A stretch of DNA of 64,000 nucleotides from JAGVSR01 sp031413815. GTDB lineage: Bacteria > Pseudomonadota > Alphaproteobacteria > Rhizobiales > Hyphomicrobiaceae. Location of the stretch: assembly GCA_031413815.1 (NCBI GenBank), contig JANOFU010000075.1:1-64000 (forward strand). The letters run 5' to 3'. The notes beneath the pieces were generated by a model that did no database searches, had not been told where the DNA came from, and saw only the letters and a program-made list of their open reading frames with translations. A program made the translations under genes and the position numbers. This document shows positions 8,054-16,248 of the stretch, piece after piece (within the stretch, counting starts at the first letter, position 1; every line of letters begins with the position of its first letter).

Positions 8054-8428
8054 ATGACCACGATGCTCACGAAGTCTGCTTTTCTCGCCGCACTTGGCGC
8101 GATGGGCGTCACGTTCGCAGCCGATACGTCGGGTGCGATGGCTGGCGACAGTCTGAGCTGCGAAATCCGGGTCTCGAAGCGAAACGGTGACGTTGAGCTG
8201 AAAGGCATCGTACACGCGGCCAAGGCGGCCAGCGGCACCTTCCGCTTCAAGATCAGCCAGAACGGCGATGCCGGTTCTGCGCAGATCAACCAGGGCGGCG
8301 ACTTCAAACTCGGCGCTGGTGAAAGCCAGGTTCTGGGCGAAGCCACACTCGGCGATGCAGAAGGCCTGCGCGCAAAGCTGTCGGTCACGGCCGGTGGCGC
8401 AACCACATACTGCACGCGCGGAACGTAA
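8054..8428 (+). CDS. CsgH-like curli assembly inhibitor/chaperone
   Basis: A 124-residue secreted protein with signal peptide at about 1-29. The mature part is a small beta-sandwich of the CsgC/CsgH type: LSCEIRVSKRNGDVELKG, FRFKISQNGDAGSAQINQGG, GAGESQVLGEATLG, and a closing GGATTYCTRGT. CsgH is the alphaproteobacterial counterpart of CsgC, a periplasmic protein that stops curlin subunits from nucleating fibres too early. Two cysteines (in SCEI and TYCT) could form a disulfide. It follows the curlin gene by about 70 bp with a GGGAGG ribosome site. Assigned by recalled family resemblance and gene context. Confidence 0.78.
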   Translation: MTTMLTKSAFLAALGAMGVTFAADTSGAMAGDSLSCEIRVSKRNGDVELKGIVHAAKAASGTFRFKISQNGDAGSAQINQGGDFKLGAGESQVLGEATLGDAEGLRAKLSVTAGGATTYCTRGT

Positions 8429-8452
8429 ACTGCGCAGTCTGACTGATGACCG

Positions 8453-8483
8453 TCGCCTGCGGACCTCCAAGCCCCGCAGGCGA
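8453..8483 (+). terminator. Hairpin downstream of csgH-like gene
   Basis: TCGCCTGCGG (8453-8462) pairs perfectly with CCGCAGGCGA (8474-8483) across an 11-nt loop. No T-run follows. It is probably an mRNA 3' end or processing structure, and is a weaker candidate as a rho-independent terminator. Nothing else is recognisable up to trpC. Confidence 0.45.
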
Positions 8484-8591
8484 AGTGGTGCCAACCCTCG
8501 AGTTGTAGCCTCCACGCCCCCCCCCCTCAAAACTTGACCACAGATCGACCTGCCGGTAGCAACCCTGCGCACCTCGGGCTAAGCTGTGGTC

Positions 8592-9464
8592 ATGTCAGAC
8601 ATTCTCGCCAAGATCACCGCCTACAAACTGGACGAAGTGGCCGCCGCCAAAGAGCGCCAGCCGCTGCAAGTTTTGGCGGAATATGCCCGCTCGGCCCCGC
8701 CCGTGCGGCCGTTTGCGGGCGCCATCCGGGCGGCGCACTTGGACAAACGGGTCGCACTCATTGCCGAGATCAAAAAGGCATCACCGTCGAAGGGTCTGAT
8801 CCGCGCCGACTTTGATCCCCCTGCTCTCGCCCGGGCGTATGAGGCCGGCGGCGCAACGTGTCTGTCGATCCTGACCGACGGTCCCTCGTTCCAGGGGTCT
8901 CGCGAGTATTTGATCGCAGCGCGCAAAGCCTGCTCACTCCCCGTCCTGCGCAAGGACTTCATGGTTGACACCTATCAGGTCGTGGAAGCGCGCGCTTGGG
9001 GCGCGGACTGCATCTTGATCATTATGGCCGAGGTGGATGACGCACTGGCCGCCGATCTGGAGTCCGCCGCCCGCGACTGGGGCATGGACGCCATCATCGA
9101 AGTCCACGATCAATCAGAACTCGATCGGGCGTTGAAATTGCCGTGCGACATGATCGGCATCAACAATCGCAACCTCAAGACGTTCGAAGTCACGCTTGAG
9201 ACGACTGAGAAGCTCGCGCCAAAGGTTCCGAAAAACAAAATCGTGATCGGCGAAAGTGGGATCTTCACACCCGCCGATATCCGGCGCCTATTGAAGGCTG
9301 GCGTGCAAACCTACCTCGTCGGCGAAAGCTTGATGCGGCACGACGATGTGACAACGGCGACGAAGGCGCTCCTTTCACACCTGGGTCCTGAGTTCCACCA
9401 CGATCGCACCAAGCCTATTGTGATCGAGAACCGCAAGCGGAGCGCCGCCAAGAAAGACCCATGA
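8592..9464 (+). CDS. trpC: Indole-3-glycerol-phosphate synthase
   Basis: Ring-closing step of tryptophan synthesis, converting carboxyphenylamino-deoxyribulose phosphate to indole-3-glycerol phosphate. A (beta/alpha)8 barrel of 290 residues. Catalytic motifs are IAEIKKASPSKG (E59, K61), VLRKDFM (K121), the E170 strand IIEVHD, GINNRNLKTF and VIGESGI. ATG 8592 is preferred over GTG 8586. There is no TrpF fusion, so that step is encoded elsewhere. Its stop overlaps an ATG in the sequence ATGA (9461-9464): the ancestral coupling point to moaC, now the head of a moaC remnant. Confidence 0.95.
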   Translation: MSDILAKITAYKLDEVAAAKERQPLQVLAEYARSAPPVRPFAGAIRAAHLDKRVALIAEIKKASPSKGLIRADFDPPALARAYEAGGATCLSILTDGPSFQGSREYLIAARKACSLPVLRKDFMVDTYQVVEARAWGADCILIIMAEVDDALAADLESAARDWGMDAIIEVHDQSELDRALKLPCDMIGINNRNLKTFEVTLETTEKLAPKVPKNKIVIGESGIFTPADIRRLLKAGVQTYLVGESLMRHDDVTTATKALLSHLGPEFHHDRTKPIVIENRKRSAAKKDP

Positions 9465-9502
9465 CCAAACTCTCCCATCTCAACGCAAAGGGCGAGGCGC
9501 AC
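9461..9502 (+). pseudogene. Duplicated 5' end of moaC (14 codons)
   Basis: ATG 9461 starts MTKLSHLNAKGEAH, almost identical to the real MoaC start at 9778 (MTKLSHLNARGEAH). The 14 codons differ at eight bases in seven codons, but only one amino acid changes (K to R). The frame continues through the repeat element as a 106-codon ORF ending at TGA 9779-9781, inside the ATGA of the working moaC start. This is a remnant or duplication of the original start region and is probably still translated as a coupling peptide. Confidence 0.75.
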
Positions 9503-9510
9503 TCCGCTCC

Positions 9511-9745
9511 TCCTCCCCCTCGAAGGGGGAGGACCGCGCACCACGAGTTAGCGACCTTGCTAACTCGTTTGGTGCGCCTAGGAGGGGGCGACCGATCCGA
9601 CAAACGACCACTCACTATGATGGGTGCCTCATCACCCCCACCTAGGAACGCCATCGAACTTAGCTCGCCGCTCCCGCGCGGTGTAAGACCTGTTGGCGGC
9701 GAGCTAAAATCGTGGCGTTCCGTCCTCCCCCTTCGAGGGGGAGGA
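9511..9745 (+). repeat. Nested-hairpin intergenic repeat, copy 2, between moaC remnant and moaC
   Basis: Bounded by palindromes TCCTCCCCC..GGGGGAGGA at about 9511-9532 and again at about 9723-9745. The first internal hairpin has outer stem GCGCACCA (9536-9543) with TGGTGCGC (9570-9577). Its inner stem CGAGTTAGC...GCTAACTCG (9544-9567) matches copy 1 at 7261-7284 except for one loop base. Further nested arms pair TTAGCTCGCCG with CGGCGAGCTAA, and AACGCCA with TGGCGTT, in the right half. It is longer than copy 1. Confidence 0.8.
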
Positions 9746-9777
9746 GTAGCAGCGGCGTGTCGCGAGGAAGAACGCCC

Positions 9778-10269
9778 ATGACCAAGCTCTCGCATCTCAA
9801 CGCCCGGGGTGAAGCGCATATGGTCGATGTCTCGGACAAGGACATCACCAGCCGCACGGCGATTGCCGAGGGATTCGTCGCGATGGCGCCGGACACGCTG
9901 GCGCTGATTACGACGGGCACCGCCAAAAAGGGCGACGTGCTCGCGACCGCGCGCATCGCTGGCATCATGGCGGCGAAGAAAACGCACGAGCTGATCCCGC
10001 TGTGCCATCCACTTGCGCTAACCAAAGTAACAGTGGACTTCGCGCCTCAGGAGCAGCCGGCCGGTATCCACGTCACGGCGGAAGTCAAAGTCACCGGCAA
10101 AACCGGTGTTGAAATGGAAGCGCTGACGGCGGTGTCCGTGGCCTGCCTCACGATCTACGACATGCTCAAAGCTGCCGACAAAGCCATGAGTTTTTCCGGC
10201 ATTCAACTTGTCGAAAAAACGGGCGGCCGCTCGGGTACTTATCGCGTTAGCCCCGCGGCGAAGGCCTGA
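9778..10269 (+). CDS. moaC: Cyclic pyranopterin monophosphate synthase
   Basis: Works with MoaA to convert GTP to cyclic pyranopterin monophosphate, the first stage of molybdenum cofactor synthesis. The 163-residue protein has normal length and the conserved stretches MAAKKTHELIPLCHPL, KTGVEMEALTAVSVACLTIYDM and KTGGRSGTY. ATG 9778 has GAGGAAG about 8 bp upstream and an ATGA overlap with the ORF running in from 9461. moeA follows after 3 bp. trpC-moaC-moeA is a typical alphaproteobacterial order, interrupted here by the repeat. Confidence 0.95.
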   Translation: MTKLSHLNARGEAHMVDVSDKDITSRTAIAEGFVAMAPDTLALITTGTAKKGDVLATARIAGIMAAKKTHELIPLCHPLALTKVTVDFAPQEQPAGIHVTAEVKVTGKTGVEMEALTAVSVACLTIYDMLKAADKAMSFSGIQLVEKTGGRSGTYRVSPAAKA

Positions 10270-10272
10270 CCC

Positions 10273-11478
10273 ATGGCGCTACTTTCGGTCGATGAAGCCT
10301 TGGCCCGCATTCTCGATGGCGCCGAGGTTACATCACCCGAGCGGGTAGCTCTGATGCAAGCCGGTGGCCGCGTTCTCGCCGAGGACTTGACGGCCAAGAT
10401 CACCCAACCGCCCTTCGATGCGTCCGCCATGGATGGGTATGCCGTTCGCGCCGCCGATGTTGCAAACCTTCCTTCGCGCCTGACCATGATCGGCACTTCG
10501 AAGGCAGGTCAGAGTTTTGGCGGCACTGTCAGCCCCGGGCAATGCGTCCGGATTTTTACGGGCGCTCCCGTTCCAGCCGGGGCTGATGCTATCGTCATTC
10601 AGGAGAACGCATCGGCGGATGGGCAGTCGGTCACGGTTCGTGATGGCCCACCGGACGCAGCCCATATCCGCCCGCGCGGCGGGGATTTCTCGCAGGGCCA
10701 GGCCTTGCTGCAGGCCGGGACGCGCCTCGACGCGCGCACGATTATGCTGGCCGCTGCGATGGGCTATCCATCGGTGTTGGTTCGCCGCAGACCTGTCGTG
10801 GCGTTACTGGCGACGGGCGACGAACTGGTTCTGCCCGGACAAGTCCCCGGCCCCGATCAGATTGTCTGCTCCAATCCCTTTGGGCTCGCGGCCCTCGTCC
10901 GTGCGGCTGGCGGCGAGCCGCTGTTCACAGGCGTTGCGAGCGACAGCCGGGAGTCCCTGGACGAGTATTTTGCTGCCGCTGCCAAAGCCGATATTCTCGT
11001 GACCACGGGCGGGGCGTCGGTTGGTGATCACGATCTCGTCGCACCCGCGTTGCAGGCCCGCGGCATGGCGCTCGATTTCTGGAAGGTCGCGATGCGGCCC
11101 GGCAAGCCGATGCTGTTCGGGCGTATGGCGGGTCAAAGCGTGCTGGGGCTTCCCGGCAATCCCGTTTCGGCCTTGATTTGCGGGCGCGTGTTTCTGGTGC
11201 CGCTCATTCAGGCCATGCTTGGCCTGCCGCTCCAGCGCCAAGCGCGCGAGACGGCTGTGCTGTCTGTGCCCCTGGAAGCCAACGGTCCCCGTCAGCACTA
11301 TATGCGGGCGACGTTGTCGCCGTCGGCATCTGGGCCGCCGATGGTGACGCCCGTCGCCTCACAGGACAGCTCACTGATGTCACCCTTGGCGAGCAGCGAT
11401 TGCCTGATCGTGCGCGACATCAACGGACCGGCTCTACACGCCGGCGCTTCGGTCGGGATTATGATGTTGGATTTCTAG
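10273..11478 (+). CDS. moeA: Molybdopterin molybdenumtransferase
   Basis: Inserts molybdate into adenylated molybdopterin, the last general step of Moco synthesis. The 401 residues match the MoeA length. Motifs are FDASAMDGYAVR near 48-59, TGDELVLPG, TTGGASVGDHD, MRPGKPMLFG and LPGNPVSA. The start is 3 bp after the moaC stop. It converges with cfa, whose stop is only 2 bp away, leaving no room for a separate terminator. In many relatives lexA follows moeA; here it does not. Confidence 0.95.
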   Translation: MALLSVDEALARILDGAEVTSPERVALMQAGGRVLAEDLTAKITQPPFDASAMDGYAVRAADVANLPSRLTMIGTSKAGQSFGGTVSPGQCVRIFTGAPVPAGADAIVIQENASADGQSVTVRDGPPDAAHIRPRGGDFSQGQALLQAGTRLDARTIMLAAAMGYPSVLVRRRPVVALLATGDELVLPGQVPGPDQIVCSNPFGLAALVRAAGGEPLFTGVASDSRESLDEYFAAAAKADILVTTGGASVGDHDLVAPALQARGMALDFWKVAMRPGKPMLFGRMAGQSVLGLPGNPVSALICGRVFLVPLIQAMLGLPLQRQARETAVLSVPLEANGPRQHYMRATLSPSASGPPMVTPVASQDSSLMSPLASSDCLIVRDINGPALHAGASVGIMMLDF

Positions 11479-11480
11479 TC

Positions 11481-12788
11481 CTACCGATACAAATCCGCGC
11501 GCGTCGGCGGCAGGGGTGTGGGGCCCTTCGCGGTCTTGGACGCAAGCGTCTGGAACAACCGCGCCGTACCGCGTTCGAACGAAATTGAGCAGCCGGACAG
11601 ATAGGCGATGAAGATCCGGTACTTGTCCTCGCCGACGAGCGCGATGGCCTCGTCTTTTCGCTCGGTCAGGCGCTCGGCCCACAGCCGGGTTGTCCGCGCG
11701 TAATGCATCCGCCAGCCTTCGACGTCGTGTACCTCGAAGCCAGCGAGTTCCATCTCAGCCACCGTATGCCCGATGTCGTCGAGCGCGCCTCCCGGAAAGA
11801 TGTATTTGGCGAGCGCCCGCTGTTCGGGCCGCACGCCCTCTTTAAACAAACGCGGACGCTTGGCCTTGCGCGAAATCGCATGATTGAGAAACAGGCCATC
11901 GTCCGCCAGCAACGACCGAACCTTTTTCATGTAGGGCTTGATGTTCTCCAAGCCGATCGCCTCATACATTCCGATGGACGCGATCTTGTCGAACGTGCCG
12001 CTCATTTTGATGTAGTCGACGAACTCAAACGTCACCTGGTCCTCAAGGCCAAGCCGCTTCACTTTGGCTTGGGCGAACGCAAGTTGCTCCTTCGACAGTG
12101 TCACGCCATGCGCCATGACGCCGTAGTTTTTGGCGGCATGGCACAGTAGCGCGCCCCACCCGCAGCCGATATCGAGGAACCGCTCGCCCGGCTTCAAGCG
12201 CAACTTGCGGCAGATCATGTCGAGCTTGTCGTGCTGCGCCTGCGCAATGCCGTTATTCCAATCCGTGTAATAGGCACAGGTGTAGACCATCTCGGGATCG
12301 AGAAAGAGCGCGTAGAACTCATTCGACAGATCGTAGTGGAACGAGATGTAGCCGGTGTTGTCGCGCGCCGACTGTTTGCGGCCGATGACGTCGCCGTCAT
12401 AGCCGTGTGCGTCTTTGGCAACGCTGTCCTTGGCGAACAGAAACGGAGTGAGCCTTGACGCGGCTTTGATGGCGTCCAGCGGTGGGATCTTGGCTGACTT
12501 GCTGCGCGCATTGATCTGACGGCCCAGGTCGATCAGTGTGCCGCCCGAATAGTCGATGCCTTTCTCGACGTACTGGCGGATGATGGTGTCGAGCGTCGGC
12601 TTCCTTAGGATCGCGCCGATCACGCCTGGTGATGCGATCTTCAGTTCCATCTCGCTTGTGGGCGCCTTGCCAAGCGGCAGCCGCGTGCCATCCCACAGCC
12701 GTACCCAGGCATCGAGATCGAGTTTGGTTGCAAGATCCGCCACGATCGCGCGCACGGCCGCGATTTGTTTATCGTCTTTCGATGCCAT
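11481..12788 (-). CDS. cfa: Cyclopropane-fatty-acyl-phospholipid synthase family methyltransferase
   Basis: SAM-dependent enzyme predicted to add a methylene bridge across unsaturated acyl chains of membrane phospholipids. The AdoMet loop is FLDIGCGWGALL, followed by VTLSKEQLAFAQ, the CFAS-type FDKIASIGMYEAIG region, and HYDLSNEFYALFLDPEMVYTCAYY at the head of the catalytic domain. ATG 12788 (435 residues, GAGGG upstream) is chosen; in-frame starts at 12824 and 12878 are possible. A REP-like palindrome lies just upstream. It follows the leftward fad genes and may be cotranscribed with them. Confidence 0.88.
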   Translation of the reverse strand: MASKDDKQIAAVRAIVADLATKLDLDAWVRLWDGTRLPLGKAPTSEMELKIASPGVIGAILRKPTLDTIIRQYVEKGIDYSGGTLIDLGRQINARSKSAKIPPLDAIKAASRLTPFLFAKDSVAKDAHGYDGDVIGRKQSARDNTGYISFHYDLSNEFYALFLDPEMVYTCAYYTDWNNGIAQAQHDKLDMICRKLRLKPGERFLDIGCGWGALLCHAAKNYGVMAHGVTLSKEQLAFAQAKVKRLGLEDQVTFEFVDYIKMSGTFDKIASIGMYEAIGLENIKPYMKKVRSLLADDGLFLNHAISRKAKRPRLFKEGVRPEQRALAKYIFPGGALDDIGHTVAEMELAGFEVHDVEGWRMHYARTTRLWAERLTERKDEAIALVGEDKYRIFIAYLSGCSISFERGTARLFQTLASKTAKGPTPLPPTRADLYR

Positions 12789-12878
12789 CGACGGGAAACC
12801 CTCAGAACTGATCGGTTCGGCCATAACCGATTTCTGGGGCGAAGTCTTAATAGCGCGACCGACTTGCCCACAAAACAT

Positions 12879-12905
12879 GGTGTCAGACCCGCAGGGTCAG
12901 ACACC
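12879..12905 (+). repeat. REP-like imperfect palindrome between cfa and fadI
   Basis: GGTGTCAGACCC (12879-12890) faces GGGTCAGACACC (12894-12905) across three bases. It belongs to the GGGGTCAG(G/A)CACC family of short repeats scattered through this window (14216, 40996, 41131-41195, 45001-45098, 46209). Confidence 0.6.
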
Positions 12906-12913
12906 AGCCGCTA

Positions 12914-14200
12914 CTACACCGTTTTCGGCGCTTCCATGATGGCGGCGACACCCATGCCGCCGGCGGTGCACACGGAGATCAATCCCCGCCCGCCATGAAC
13001 TGACAGCAGCTTCGCCAAATTGGCAACGATGCGCGCGCCGGTCGCAGCAAATGGATGGCCGACCGCAATCGAAGAGCCCTTCACATTCATCTTGGCACGA
13101 TCGATGGCCCCGAGGGGCGCGTCTTTGCCGAGGTGCTTTTTACAATAGTCCGCATCTTCCCATGCTTTCAGCGTGCACAGAACCTGGGCAGCGAACGCCT
13201 CGTGAATTTCGTAGAAGTCGAAGTCCTGCAGCTTCAACCCGGCCCGGTCGAGCATCTTCGAGACGGCGATCGTCGGCGCCATCAGCAGGCCGTCGCCATC
13301 GACGAAGTTGTTGGCCGAATGCTGGCCGAACGTCAGATACGCCTGAACCGGAAGGCCTCTCGCTTTTGCCCACTCTTCACTGCACAACAAAGCGCACGAC
13401 GCGCCATCTGTGAGCGGCGTGGAGTTGGCGGCGGTCAGCGTGCCCTTGCCGGTCTTGTCGAACGCTGTCTTTAACGTCGAAATCTTTTCCAAGGTCATAT
13501 CGGGGCGCAAGTTGTTGTCGCGGTAGACACCCGCACACGGCACGAGGAGGTCATCCATCCAGCCTTCGTCGTAGGCTTTGGCGGCCTTCATATGGCTTTC
13601 AAACGCCAACTGATCCTGATCGGCGCGTGAAATCTTCCATTCCTGCGCCATCAACTCGCAATGTTCGCCCATGCCCAGCCCCGTCCGTGGCTCCTTCACG
13701 AGCGGCGGCTGGGGCGTCAACTCGGCCAGCGAAAGCCCCTTGAACACCTTGACCTTGTCCCAGGTTGTCTTTTGCAGACCGGCCTGCACAAGGCGCTGCG
13801 AGAACTTTTTAGAGAACACGATTGGCGCGTCCGAAGTCGTGTCAGAGCCCGCCGCAATCGCGCACTCGATCTCGCCCGCAGCGATCTTGGCCGCCGAGCC
13901 AAGGGCGGCCTGCAAACTCGTGCCACACGCTTGCTGCATGGAAATGCCGGGTGTCGACGTCGCGAGCTTGGTGCCGAGCACCGCTTCGCGCATCAGATTG
14001 AAGTCTTTGGAATGAGTGACGACCGCGCCACCGGCGGCTTCGTCGATGTGCACGCCCTTGAGCTTGTACTTATCGACCAGCCCGTTCAGTGCCGCCGTCA
14101 TCATGTCGAGGTTCGACAGGTCGGCGTACAGCGTGTTGGAGCGGCAAAAAGGAATGCGCGTCCCACCGATCACGGCCACGCGGCGCAGTGTTCCAGTCAT
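12914..14200 (-). CDS. fadI: Acetyl-CoA acyltransferase (beta-oxidation thiolase)
   Basis: Cleaves 3-ketoacyl-CoA with CoA in the last step of fatty-acid beta-oxidation. The 428 residues fit FadI-type thiolases. Catalytic residues are nucleophile C92 (MQQACGTSLQAA), the histidine in VGHPFAATGARI, and the acid-base cysteine in SVCTAGGMG; EIHEAFAAQ is also present. It lies 38 bp downstream of fadJ, consistent with a fadE-fadJ-fadI operon in which FadI and FadJ form the trifunctional complex. Confidence 0.93.
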   Translation of the reverse strand: MTGTLRRVAVIGGTRIPFCRSNTLYADLSNLDMMTAALNGLVDKYKLKGVHIDEAAGGAVVTHSKDFNLMREAVLGTKLATSTPGISMQQACGTSLQAALGSAAKIAAGEIECAIAAGSDTTSDAPIVFSKKFSQRLVQAGLQKTTWDKVKVFKGLSLAELTPQPPLVKEPRTGLGMGEHCELMAQEWKISRADQDQLAFESHMKAAKAYDEGWMDDLLVPCAGVYRDNNLRPDMTLEKISTLKTAFDKTGKGTLTAANSTPLTDGASCALLCSEEWAKARGLPVQAYLTFGQHSANNFVDGDGLLMAPTIAVSKMLDRAGLKLQDFDFYEIHEAFAAQVLCTLKAWEDADYCKKHLGKDAPLGAIDRAKMNVKGSSIAVGHPFAATGARIVANLAKLLSVHGGRGLISVCTAGGMGVAAIMEAPKTV

Positions 14201-14215
14201 GCAAAGCTCCCTTGA

Positions 14216-14228
14216 GGGGTCAGACCCC
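14216..14228 (+). repeat. 13-bp REP-like palindrome
   Basis: GGGGTCAGACCCC sits between the fadJ stop and the fadI start. It is a perfect palindrome around a central A and is a member of the short repeat family seen at 12879 and 40996. Confidence 0.6.
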
Positions 14229-14238
14229 GAGTATAGTG

Positions 14239-16230
14239 CTACTCCGCGGCCTCACGCTTGGGCGCGGTTTTGTCTTGTGATGCTTTGTAGTGCAGGGGCC
14301 CGCCGCGGAACGGCGCAAACCCCGTGCCGAAGATCATCCCCGCATCTACAAGATCGGCACTGGCGACGACGCCCTCATCTAAACTTTTTTGAGACTCGCG
14401 AATAATCGGCTCGATCAGCTCGCGGCCGAGCTTTTCCAGCTCTGACTTCGAGTACTCCGTTTTCAACTTCTCGGGCTTGCCGTCCTTCCAGACGTAGAAC
14501 CCTTCGCCGGACTTCTTGCCGAGCTTTCCAGCGGCCACAAGTTTGTCGAGCCGCGAGCCTTCTGACCCGCTGCCGAGAATTTTCGCGACGTGAGCGCAGA
14601 CATCGAGGCCGACACTATCAGCCAATTCAATCGGGCCCATCGGCATGCCGAACGCACGAACCGCTTCGTCGATCTTTTCTTTTTCCTCGCCCTTTTCCAA
14701 ACGCGCCATCGCGGCGAACATGTAAGGGGTCAGCACCTTGTTCACGAGGAAACCCGGCACGTCCTTGGTGATCAGCGGGAACTTGTCGATGGCGGTGACG
14801 AACGCGGCCCCTTTGCCCACCTCATCCTCGCGTGTAGTGGCCCCGCGAACCACCTCCACCAGCGGCATTTGTGGGACGGGTGAGAAGAAGTGTAGCCCAA
14901 TGAGGCGGCCGGGGTCCTTCATGGGTTGCGCAATGTCCGCAAGCTTCAGAGATGACGTATTGGTGGCGAGCACAGCTCCTGGCTTCACCTTGGTCTCAAG
15001 ATCCGTGAACAGCTTCTGCTTGATGTCGAGCCGTTCGACGATCGCCTCGATGATGACATCCGCGCGGCCGATGCCGTGACCGTCCTTGTCCGCTATGAGC
15101 CGCGCCTTGGCAGCATCTCGCAGGGCCTTGGTCTTGAACTTCTTGGCGAACAGCTTGCCTTGCGCCTTGATGCCCTTCTCAAGCTGCTCCGCAGAAATAT
15201 CCTGCAGCGTCACTTCCATGCCCGAAGCCACACAGACACCCGCGATGTCAGCACCCATCGTCCCGGCACCAATCACGTGAACCCGCACGGGCTTCCAGCC
15301 GAGCCCCTTGGGCGCCTGAGCTTTCAAGGCCTCCGACAACTTGAACACCCGCCGCAGGTTGCGCGACTGCTCCGACACCATCAACGGCGCGAAGGCGCGT
15401 GTCTCCGCGGTCTTCATGGCGTTCAAGTCGCCACCGTGGTTTTCGAACAGGTCAATCAGCCGGTACGGCGCGGGGTAGTGATCCTCACGCGCCTTCTTCT
15501 TCACCTCTTCGCGCATCTTGTAGGCGAGTGCCAACCGGGCCGGCCATTTGCCGAGCGCCGATTTCGTGAGAGAGGCTGGCTGCGACTTGCGCTTTTGCAG
15601 CACCGCCTTGCGCGCCGCCCAATGCAGGTTGCCTTTGGTCGCGACGAGCTCGTCTATGAGCCCCATGCCGCGCGCGGCACTGGCGCGGATCATGGAGCCC
15701 GATAGCATCGCCTGCATGGCGGCCATTGGTCCGGCTTGGCGGATCGAGCGGGCGGTGCCGTTAAAGCCGGGGAAGATCCCGAGTTTCACTTCAGGGAAGC
15801 CAACGCGCGTCGAGTCATCCCGCGTCGCAATGCGGTAGTGGCAGGCGAGGATCAGTTCCAATCCGCCGCCGACGCACACGCCATGGATGGCGGCAACAAC
15901 CGGCACCGGCAACCGTTCGATCCGGTCCAGCAGCGCATTTACGCCGCTGATTTGCTCGATCACCTGGGCTTCGTTCTGGAAGTTTTCGAATTCGTTGATG
16001 TCCGCCCCGACGATGAAGCCCTTCTCCTTTCCGGAGATGAGCACGAGGCCGATGATGGAACCGTCGCGGGCACCCTGCTCGGCGCGCGAGACAATCGCCA
16101 TCAACTCTTCAATCGGCCGGCGGCCCAACGCGTTGGCACTTTGCCCTTCGCGATCGAACGCCGCCCAGGCGATCTGCTCGGCGTCAATCGTGAAGCGCCA
16201 GTCTTTCAATATACCCACATCCAACGTCAT
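14239..16230 (-). CDS. fadJ: Enoyl-CoA hydratase / 3-hydroxyacyl-CoA dehydrogenase (FadJ-type)
   Basis: Two consecutive beta-oxidation reactions on one chain: hydration of trans-2-enoyl-CoA, then NAD-dependent oxidation of the 3-hydroxyacyl-CoA. The crotonase domain spans about 1-200, with catalytic glutamates E125 (GGGLELILA) and E147 (GFPEVKLGI). The Rossmann domain starts at GAGTMG (321-326), and the dehydrogenase pair is H447 and E459 (GLHFFSPVPQMPLVEV). Total 663 residues. It starts 18 bp downstream of fadE. The alpha-subunit partner of FadI. Confidence 0.93.
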   Translation of the reverse strand: MTLDVGILKDWRFTIDAEQIAWAAFDREGQSANALGRRPIEELMAIVSRAEQGARDGSIIGLVLISGKEKGFIVGADINEFENFQNEAQVIEQISGVNALLDRIERLPVPVVAAIHGVCVGGGLELILACHYRIATRDDSTRVGFPEVKLGIFPGFNGTARSIRQAGPMAAMQAMLSGSMIRASAARGMGLIDELVATKGNLHWAARKAVLQKRKSQPASLTKSALGKWPARLALAYKMREEVKKKAREDHYPAPYRLIDLFENHGGDLNAMKTAETRAFAPLMVSEQSRNLRRVFKLSEALKAQAPKGLGWKPVRVHVIGAGTMGADIAGVCVASGMEVTLQDISAEQLEKGIKAQGKLFAKKFKTKALRDAAKARLIADKDGHGIGRADVIIEAIVERLDIKQKLFTDLETKVKPGAVLATNTSSLKLADIAQPMKDPGRLIGLHFFSPVPQMPLVEVVRGATTREDEVGKGAAFVTAIDKFPLITKDVPGFLVNKVLTPYMFAAMARLEKGEEKEKIDEAVRAFGMPMGPIELADSVGLDVCAHVAKILGSGSEGSRLDKLVAAGKLGKKSGEGFYVWKDGKPEKLKTEYSKSELEKLGRELIEPIIRESQKSLDEGVVASADLVDAGMIFGTGFAPFRGGPLHYKASQDKTAPKREAAE

Positions 16231-16248
16231 GACGAACCTTTTTAACTG

